In this document: in pieces, positions 50,501 through 61,600 of the stretch
Position numbering within the stretch: position 1 is the first letter of the stretch
Layout of the letters: the number at the start of each line of letters is the position of its first letter
DNA from: Solen grandis
Lineage: Eukaryota > Mollusca > Bivalvia > Adapedonta > Solenidae
Assembly: GCA_021229015.1 (NCBI GenBank)
Contig: CM037784.1
Span: 66,119,223-66,183,222 of the forward strand
Direction: 5' to 3'
Length of the DNA stretch: 64,000 bases
Position numbers and translations under genes: made by a program
The notes under the pieces: model-generated
What the model saw: the letters and a program-made list of their open reading frames with translations, nothing else
Told to the model about the DNA's origin: nothing
Databases searched by the model: none

Positions 50501-52650
50501 CCTGTGGTTTGCCATAATACTTTGGATCCAAATAGTGTGAGTTGAAATCCAACAGGAAACTATGCTATTTCATTACATCATAAGGTGCTAAATAGGATTT
50601 AGTTTGACCCTTAACATATTTTTTCCCAACTGACATAAAGAAAGTTAAGGTTGGAGAAAAATTATTTTCCTATTTAAAAGAAGTTTTAACTTTCTAATTA
50701 AGGGCTATTTGAGGAAACTGTCTCTAAAAGTATTAAGGAAATCATTTTTTTTCAAGAAAAATAATGTTACCACATGAATTGGAAATAAGAAAATTAAATT
50801 TCAAATCCCTTGGTAGGGCAGAGACAATCTTAATAATGTTTGTTGAGTGTAATAACCAAATAAAATATTGTTAGTGGTACCCTTATTTTTAGCTGTTGTT
50901 CCATCCAGCCATATTTTCCTACAATAGCCTTTAATATTTAATATCTGTAACAATAAAAAATCAAATATTTTTGTTTCAAGATAATAAATGGTACAATCAC
51001 AGTTTCCACTCACCTATTTCTCGTATAACATTAACAATCACAGTGTACACCTGTCAAAAGGAAAATAGAAAACTCATGTACACCTATGAATGTATGAATA
51101 CAACAGCATTTCAATAAATTTCACTTCAAACTGGAAAGAGATTACATTGAACTTGAAGAATTTTCTTATCAAAAGTACAGGAGTAATGTATTACAATATG
51201 ATGTAAGAAGGAGATGGAGGTTCCTCTCAGTATAAGGACGGAATGTCATCAATTCTAAACATCATATTATGCACTACACCAGGTGATCAAATATATAATT
51301 AAAAGATTGTCACAATATAACAATTTCATTTCATTCTTTTACATTACATTAAAAAAACAAAAAAAATGAAAAACCTTTAAAAAATGAAATCATCTTGTGT
51401 AGCGATAACATGATGTTTAATCTCAGACTTCAGTTTTCATCACAGAGTAAAGATCCATCTCTATAATTAGAAACTTGTCATTCCTGAATAAAAATGTACA
51501 GAATTACCCAAGGTTAACTTTGAAATGCATCTAAACATGGAAAATAAAGTTTGTAGTAAATGCTACGACATTGCACTAAAAGACCTACTGGTGTGTTTTC
51601 TCTGGATAAATTCTTGACTTAAAAATACCTCAAGACTTTCAATAAACAGAGTAGCTATAAATCAAACAAGAGGGCCATGATGGCCCTGAATCGCTCACCT
51701 GAGTACCATTGCTTCAACTGATGTCAAGGTTTTTAAACAGACAAGGATTCTGATATAACTTAATCTAAAACATTTTACCCCTGACAATACTACACACCAA
51801 ATATCTAAGCAATGGGCCATATGGTTTCAGAGAAGACTTGGGCGCAGGGTCATTTATCACCGTAGGGCCAAGACTTTGAAAATCTTTGTAATGAACCATT
51901 AGATGCTACTACATACCAAAAATCTTAGCTCTAGGCCTTATTGATTCACAGAAGAAGATTTTTTAAGATTTTCCTATTTAACTCTATGTAAAACAAGTGA
52001 CCCCTGGTGTGGGGTCATTTATCACCATTGGGCTATGATTTGTACAATCTTGGTAGTGGCCCATAAGATGATGCTACATACCAAATATCTAAGCTCTAGG
52101 CCTTATGCATTCATGGAAGAAGATTTTTTAAGATTTTCCTATATAACTCTATGTAAAACAAGTGACCCCTGGTGCGGGGTCATTTATCACCATAGGGCTA
52201 TGATTTGTACAATCTTGGTAGTGGCCCATAAGATGATGCTTCATACCAAATATCTAAGCTCTAGGCCTTATGCATTAATAGAAGAAGATTTTTTAAGATT
52301 TTTCTATATAACTCTATGTAAAACAAGTGACCCCTGGTGCGGGGTCATTTATCACCATAGGGCAATGATTTATACAATCTTGGTAGTGGCCCATAAGATG
52401 ATGCTACATACCAAATATCTAAGCTCTAGGCCTTGCAGTTTTGCAGAAGAAGATTTTCAAAGTGTGCATTTTTAAAATCTATTTTTAGCTCCTGTGACCT
52501 AATTATGCAATGGACCAGAACCATTTATACAACTTTAGTAGAGCTTCATCCAAGGAACATTCCTGCAAAATATTTTTCAAATTGGCCAAGCCGTTTAGGA
52601 GGAGATGTTGTTTGAAACAATTGTTGACGCCGGACGCACGCACGCACGGA

Positions 52651-52682
<32 letters not shown>

Positions 52683-55600
52683 CGGACGACGGACGACGGA
52701 CGCCGGACAAAAGGCGATCAGAAAAGCTCACCTTGAGCACGTTGTGCTCATGTGAGCTAAAAAAGGTTTCTTGCTAATTTAACCAACACGATAGATTTAC
52801 AGTATATGTATGAACAGCAAAGATATTCGCCCCCATGATGACTCCAGGATACATATATCAATTTCATGTAGATTGTCACTTTTGAAAACAATTAACACAG
52901 CAATCTCGGAATTAAGACTTACCACTGAATGTCTGCTTATTTCCAAGAAAGAATCCACTTTCAAATGGTGCTATTAGGAACAGAATAGGGAAAAAAAATA
53001 CTTTAGAATTGAAGAAAGAATACTACAACACTGCAAAAATAGCATTCTTAAGTAATTTTTAACTAAATAAAAAAAATATAAAGTTTCCAAGTTTACCTTT
53101 TTCTAGGTAATCAATATTTCTTCACAATCACCATCATCATAATTGACAGCTCTCTTGATTTAATCATAAATCTCAATTCTGCTAATATCAACATCATCAT
53201 CATGTTATTTTTTTCATCAAGGATTAAGATATAATTATCTTATTTAAAGGAATATGCAACCTATTGTACTGATTAGAAGTTATTTCCCTTTGTTGTAGTT
53301 TGAGCAGTTCATAACAGTTACATCCCTTGTTAAAACATTCGTTTTGTAATGACTAAACACAAGCTTTCAAGTCGAACTTCAAGCTGATTATTCATTTATA
53401 TGATCGTGAGTTATTATTGAAGTTCTTTGTTTTAACTATTTAGCAATATGGATATGTTTTACATGATATGCTAAAACAACTATTTCCTGCTTTTAAGCTC
53501 ATTTCAATCAGTAGAGTATTTGTCGAGCAGAGTGTATGTTTTCTGGTGTAAGATGCATGTAGTTAGCATTTGTTTGAACCATCTTTATTTTATGATTTCA
53601 GACGGTGCTCATTGTTTGATTAACAATAAAAGAAACAAATAAACCACATTCTTATTAATACCAATGAATGATCATTAACCCTTTCCCTCATAGAGGAAAC
53701 CATGAAAAGACCTATGCGAACAACATAAAACCAGATCAGCCTGCGAGTAACTCGCAGGCTGATCAGGTTTTATGCTGTTCGCTGCTCCTCAGTGGTCTGG
53801 AAATGAGGATTTTGTAATTAAATTTGGTAAGGTTTAACTGTGGTTTTCTGCAGATCAGGCTTTATGTGGTACCTACTGAGTGCGTCAAAATGAGTCTATA
53901 TGAGGGAAAGGGTTAAAATCATCATCACGAATATTACACCTGCCAGGAGGAGCTGCCTGGCCCCATCACATTACCTCTATACACGGTATAAGGGCCGACC
54001 CCTCCAGTACAGAGTAAATATCATTGATGAACTCCCCTGATGCCCCATTATCACACATACTGCTGGTGCCCGCCTCCTCCCGTCCTCGAGGCTGGGGGTT
54101 GCTTGGCAGAAAAGTCGTAGCTAGAGATTTCAGCTCCTTTAGAATCTCTCGCAGTGCAGACTCAATCTGAAGATTGTTTGGTATTGAAATCATTTATTTA
54201 AATCCATTTTCAACTGTATTTTAATCAAAAAGAATTTTTTCTCTTTCCTTTTAAAGCAATGAACTTCCTGTTATCTATAATCGTTTCATCCATTATTTTG
54301 ATAAATACAGAATAAGTAACTGGTGTTGCACGCAACGCACGTGTCCCCAACCGGTGTGGTGCATAAATTTTCCATTACCATAGCAACCAGAATTTGGTCC
54401 AAGAGAAAAAACAAAGTGACATGCAGAATCTCCATACTGCCATCTATTCATATACCATGTTTCATAATATTGTTTTAAATGGTTTTTAAGTTATCACGGG
54501 ATCAAGATTTCCAGACGGACAGACTGACGGACGGACAGACAGAGGGCAAACCTTTAGCCCCCTCCAGTGTAAACACCAGTAGGGGACTAATAAATTGATA
54601 CATTATCATCATGGTCTATAAATAGATTATATCATCCTAACAGGTCTCTAAGGTATTGGCATAAACTCATGGCTCAGTTTCCACAAACACTTAGCATTAA
54701 GTTATAATCAAAATGTAGGAACACATTCAACCATTCTTACTTTAATATTTAAGTACAGTCAGATCTCGATTATTCAAACATGTGTTATCCGAAGCCTACC
54801 CTTTAACCGAACCTCTGGTCCCGATTTTTCCTTATATAAGTTAAAATGAAATACAATCCTTTACTTGTTTGTATTTTTCATACTACATAACCCTTTATCC
54901 GAAATAAAGCAAGGCCCCAAGCTATTGTTTAATCTCCTTTTCACACCTTTTATCAGAATTTGTCTGTCATGCTTCAACAGGTAGTGTGTTTTCACACCCT
55001 ACCTATCAAACTTGCAGTAAGATGAGTATTACTGATTTTATTACAATCATTTCACTTAGAGAATGACTTCTACGACAATGAAGTATTGCTTCTGCATCAT
55101 GTTAATAAATGTAAATGAAGAATAACCTGTTTCATATTATCCTTGCTTCACCTGAATTCAAATCACAGTGATCGGTGCAAAAAAAACCGGAAAACAAAAT
55201 GGCCAACATAAAAAGGGTTTATAATAACAACAAAAAGCATGTTTTTTAAAAACCTACTTAATAATTTACAAACATAAATAATTTCATTTAGACTGATTTA
55301 AAGGTAAAATATATATTTTGTTATAACTACACACTAATAGAAACATTCACAACATTAAAGTTTTTTTTTTTTAATTTTCAGCAACACAGCACTGAAGTTT
55401 GTATACAAGCAGTTACATTTGAACCTAATAGATTATTCAAACAGATGTTTTATTCGATATGAGAAGTTAGTCCCTACAACTTCAAATAACCGAGATCCGA
55501 CTGAATATAACAAAAACTGACAGAATTATTACTTTTATTAAGGAAACATAATGATAAAATAAGGCCCTAGGGCTGGGTTAACTTTGTGGATTTGACACAA

Positions 55601-58600
55601 GATTAAATTTTAACACAGAAATGCCTTCTCATTAACAGACATAACATCAATACAACTTACTTTATTGTCCCTCTCCTTCTGTGCAGCAATATATGCATTG
55701 ATATCCCAGCCGGGGCGGTTGTTATGTCCATAGCCAACTCCACGTGCCCAGTACTCCTCTTTCTTTTCTGGGTCCTTCACACGACAAGACTGTCAAATGT
55801 TCGTACAAGATACACCAACTGTTAATTAATACCTCTCACTGATTCATGATCATGTTATTTATTTAAAAATGGGAAGAACTGCACTTTACCAATACTTTCA
55901 AATTTCAGCAAAATTGGTGTTCACCAGAAACTTCCTTGAGATATTGTAGCCATTAACATTGTAAATAGGTTTGGTGAGGATCAGACAATATTTGCCAAAG
56001 TAAGATCGAAGACACTTTTAATATTTCAGTTATTTTTATACTATTCAAGAACCTTAACAATGGTGTGACTTTGACTTTCCAACTAATTCTTAAATGTGTT
56101 GAAATATTGTGAAATCAAACATTAACTACAAAATGTGTAGAATGAATTTGCCCAAACTAAAGGTAGACTTTAACACACAAAGTGCAGTTTACCCCAATTT
56201 TTTTTTTATCATGACATTTATATAGGATAACATCACAATACACAGTAAACTTGTGATAATCACAGGACAGCTGGGGAAAAATAAACTGGATAGTCACACA
56301 GCTCAGACAACCACAAGTTTCAATCTGAACCTAGTCATTTCTCACCACAGGGACTAGGAATATACTTCAGTTAATGCATGATGCTGGGATAATCACTCCT
56401 TTGACTTCCACAATTTTACTGTATTAAAAATCAAATATATATAACCTGACATTTATAAATACAAGGCAGAAGTATATATGCATGTTTCCTGAAAGTGCAA
56501 AATATAAATAATTCATGCAACATATGCAAAATATGACTTAAATAAAAGCCCAAATTCTGTCAATTTTGATGACAACCAGCAGCAACCTGTCTGAATTTCA
56601 AGCCAATCCTACTCAACACTTGCAATATACTTCAACAACAGATCACAGAGTCTTACAAAACATGATACAAAGTCAATAGATCTAAAAGGCAGTAATTTCA
56701 AAATGTGTTACAATGCTACTTCTAGTTCTAATACAACTTTCACATACAATTTACCTGTAAAATGGCTGATGATTTAAGTTCCTTCATTTTGTTTTCATCT
56801 AACATGTACATCTGGTTAGCTCTTGGAGTCACTTCGCTCACCTGTATGATGTAGAAAACTCACTCTCTTGAACTATCATGTTTACCAATATTGTCACGCC
56901 TGCCTTTACGCCTCCAAAACTGACCAAGGTAACACCAAAGATAGGGCAATATTATGAGAACAAGAGGGCCATGATGGCCCTTAATCGCTCACCTGAGAAA
57001 TATTGCTTTCAATGGTTTATAATATGAACATACTTAAAGTGGGACCAATTTTGACACAGGGCCATGATTTGAAAAAAAACTTGATACAGATGTACTAAAC
57101 AATGCTACATACCCAATATCTTAACACCAGGCCATGTGGTTTCTGATGAGAAGATTTTTCTAGGTTTTCCCTTTATAAGCCTATGTAAAATAAAGTGACC
57201 CCTGGGGCAGGGCAAATTTTGACCCTAGGGCCATGATTTGAACAATTTTTGTAAAGGTTTATAAGACAATTCTACATGCTGTAGAGGCCTTACAGTTTTG
57301 CAGGAGAAGATTTTCTAAGATTGCATTTTAAAATCTATTTTTAGCTCCTGTGACCTACTTTTTCAACCAATCATAATAATTTGTACAATTTTGTTAGAGG
57401 ACATCATAAGGATGATACCTGTGAAATTTTGTCAAAATCCCTTCAGCGGATTAGGAGGAGATGTTGTTTAATGAAAAAAGTTGACGCAAGACGCACGCAC
57501 GCACGGACAGATGGACAGATGGACAGACGACAGACGCCGGACAAAAGGCAATCATAAAATCTCAGGTGAGCTAATTATCTAAGCTCTAGGCCTTATGGAT
57601 TCATAAAAGAAGATTTTTAAGATTTTCCTATATAACTCTATGTAAAACAAGTAACCCCTGGTGCGGGGTCATTTATCACCATAGGACTATGATTTGAACA
57701 ATCTTGGTAATGAACCATTAGATGATGCTATATACCAAATATCTTAGCTCTAGGCCTTATGGTTTCATAGGAGAAGATTTTTAAAGTTTTTCCTATATAA
57801 GTCTATGTAAAACAAGTGACCCCTGGGGCAGGGCCAATTTTGACCCCAGGGTCATAATTTGAACAACTTTTGTAGAGATTCATTAGACAATGCCACATGC
57901 CAAATATCTTAGCTCTAGGCCTTATTGTTTCATAGAAGAAGATTTTTAAAGTTTTTCCTATATAAGTCTATGTAAAACAAGTGACCCCCGGGGCAGGGCC
58001 AATTCTAACCCCAGGGTCATAATTTGTACAACTTTTGTAGAGATTCATTAGACAATGCTACATGTCAAATATCTTAGCTCTAGGCCTTATTGTTTCATAG
58101 AAGAAGATTTTTAAAGTTTTTCACTATATAAACCTATGAAAAATAAAATGACCCCTGGGGCGGGGCCAATTTTGACCCCAGGGTCATGATCTGAACAACT
58201 TTTGTAGATGTTCATAAGACAATTCTACATACCAATTATTAAAGCTCTAGGCCTTACAGTTTTGCAGGAGAAGATTTTCTAAGATTGCATTTTAAAAATC
58301 TATTTTTAGCTCCTGTGACCTACTTATTCACCCAATCAAAATAATTTGAACAACTTTGATAGAGGTCATGATAAGGATGATTCCTGTGAAGTTTGGTCAA
58401 AATCCATCCAGTGGTTTAGGAGGAGAAGTCGTTTGAACGAAAAGTTGACGACGGACGCATGCACGGACGCACGCACGCACGGACGGACGCACGGACGCAC
58501 TGAAGCACGGACGACGGACAACGGGCGATCACAAAAGCTCACCTTGAGCACTTTGTGCTCAGGTGAGCTAAAAAGGGGCGGAGTGTGTTCTGAAACACAC

Positions 58601-61600
58601 TGTTCAGTAAAAACACGGGTGTCTCGGCGTACATGGGGTGTTTCAGAAGTTTGTGAACTATTGCTATAGCTTGAAAATTTTGATATACAGTAGTAGAAGA
58701 GATATGAAGAAAATCATCGGACTTCTGAAAAACCTCTTGTGTGTTAATTTTTTGCTGATGTTGTTTTGTGCTAAATATAGAACGAGAAAGCCACAACTTG
58801 TATTTTTTTCTAATAGACTATTTCCCGTAAAAAAGCATTTCTCAAGGTTTTCAGGGATGAAATTCACACAGAGGCATATATGGTGTATGTGAATTCAGGT
58901 TTAGCTCTAACGACTGTAAGATACTAGAATTTAATCCTTCCAGTGTAAAAGGATCTAGTTTTCAAACCTTCTTTTGCAAAGTGAAACTGTATATCAAAAC
59001 ATCTGTAACCTGGTCATTTCAAACTCAAAGAGAAACAAGTTTACATTAACCCTTTCCCTCATAGAGGACCCCATGAAAAGACCTATGCGAACAGCATAAA
59101 ACCAGATCAGCCTGCGAGTAACTCGCAGGCTGATCAGGTTTTATGCTGTTCGCTGCTCCTCAGTGGTCTGGAAATGAGAATTTTGTAATTAAATTTGGTA
59201 AGGTTTAACTGTGGTTTTCTGCAGATCAAGCTTTATGTGATACCTATTGAGGGCGTCAAAATGAGTCTATATGAGGGAAAGGGTTAACAAGCTTAAAAAC
59301 ATTCATAGTCAATCAGTGTGTCTACCTACATCAACTGCCAGATATGATTTATTGCTTAAAGTGTCTGCAAAAAATGAAAACAGGCAGCTTTCATTATAAA
59401 CAGTGAATTACTAAATTAATGATATATATAAATCCATTTAACATATGGTTTTGCAAATGTATAAATAAGCCAGGTATATAAAATATCTCAAAATATTCTT
59501 AAGCACAACATAAGGAAGCCTGTGACAATGAATTCACATAAGCATGTGTCTATATATATATAAGCAAACATACTGCAGCATAAACAACATTTATTCACAC
59601 TGCTGTAAAAATACTTACTGACACTTTACACGACCAAAATTTACTGACACTTTACACGACCAAAACTTACTCAAATTAATCTTAACCATATCATTCTCAA
59701 AATTATACAGTCAAACTTGTATTAAGAGACCACCCTTGGGATTTTGTAAAAGTGGTCTCTTAATAAAACGGTCTCTTAATAAAATATGTCATTTTTTATT
59801 TTCACGACAGTGTGAAAATAATGGTATTCCATTATCCATGTATATTGTATCTGTAAATGTGTTTGCATGTGAATGAAAGAATAGACTGAATCTGAGTTTT
59901 TCCAACACCCAATTCCTCCAGGATTTTCCGTGCACTTTTACTTTTTGACAGTTAAATCACATTAATCCGTTTCTGTAAAGTTAGCACTTTTCGTTTCGAC
60001 ATGTTGATGCGTTGATTACAAATGCGATACTGAGCGTTAACCTTGAAGATTAATCTAGATGTTAATTGTTTTTTCTCCATTATTAGCTGATTAAAACTGT
60101 TTTCTAAATTAAAAACTTCCTGTTTTCCAAATTGAAAGAGTTTTCCTAATGATTCGAAGCGGCGCCTTTGATAGCCCCGGATGATAAAAGATGCGGTTAC
60201 TCTCGGCGTTTAAGGAGTCCTTTTCTATTGTCTTATTGTTGCGAATAACAAAACTATATTAAGCAAACGCGTGAAAAACCCTAAGTAACACAAACAATGG
60301 GGTCATTAACAGGTCCTTTGCAGCAACCCAGGGGGACTCAGGGTGAATCATTCAAGCGGAAAATATGGTACACACCTGGTCAATCCATAATTCCCTGGGG
60401 CTAAAGGTGGGACAGGGTCGCTTAATGCGTGCCTATTTTAGTAGACTCGAAATGATAATTAGTGGTCGCTAGTCGTTTAAGACAAATGTCGCTTAATAAA
60501 TAAGAAATATAGAGTAAATATTTTCGGGGGTAAATAAAATGGTCGTTTAAGACAACATGTCGCTTAATAGACGTGGTCGCTTGGACAAGTTTGACATGTA
60601 TTTCCAAAATGTGTAGAAAAGTATGGTGAACTGAAAATGCATAAATTGGGACAGTTTTCTGGGGGAAAACAATTTACTGCTATGTCTTGTACCTTATACT
60701 TTTTTAAATTCCAATGAAAAATCCAAGATTTCAATCATATTAAGGAAGTTTAAAGATCATTCCAATCAAAAACAAGCAAAGAAATATTTGATTAACACAG
60801 ATTATATGAAACAAGTTTCCTTCCATAAAATTACTTTCTTTTTGTAAAACTTTAGTCTGTTTTTCTTTAATAAAATTCTACAGAATCTGTTTCCCCTGTA
60901 TTCACTAGAAACATCTGATTTTCACAGAAGGAGGTTAACAAATAAAAGAAAAGTTGACCATTTGCTACCCATTTCCTACATCTATAAAATCCAACAGTTG
61001 ACTCCACCAGGGGGCATCACTCACCTGCGCTAGCGTGAGAAGATGGTGCTCTATGTCCAGATACGGACACCTGGACAGGTCATTCCGTTCGTTGTTGACA
61101 TCAATCCGGGCCCACTGCTGGAGAAACTCTTTAATGCCGCTGATGACAGACTTCATATCCTTGGCCGGGGACCAGTAGGAGAGCTGGAGCAGCTCGATGT
61201 TGGTGATACGCTGCATCATACACCCCTGACACAGACACGCCAGCCTCAGTACATCAGTACATTATCTACTGCCAGAACTAGAGCTACCACTGGAGGTGAT
61301 TCATACCCCCACTACATTATGTGTGTATCTGACTTGACTATTTGAGTTTACCGTCGCTTCGACAGTATTTCAGTCATATAGCGACGTCCAGTTTATTACA
61401 GGTGGAGGAAGACCCCAATTGCACGGAGGCATCCGGGTAGAACCACTATCCTACCGCAAGCCAGCTGGAAGGTTTCCTCACATGAAAATCTGAATGACCC
61501 TGCTGGGATTCGAACCCACGCAATGAGGGGCTGAGTGAGTGTTAAAGTCAGCGACTTTACCCTTTTGGCCACGGAGGCCCCCATGTGAGTATTTGAAAAT

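Noticed and set aside
52035..52475. 146-residue ORF with internal repeats
   Set aside because: Chance frame through three 165-bp units of a hairpin-bounded repeat element.
58346..58669. Arg/Thr-rich ORFs both strands near 58.5 kb
   Set aside because: Produced by the CACG/GACG simple repeat at the end of a repeat element.
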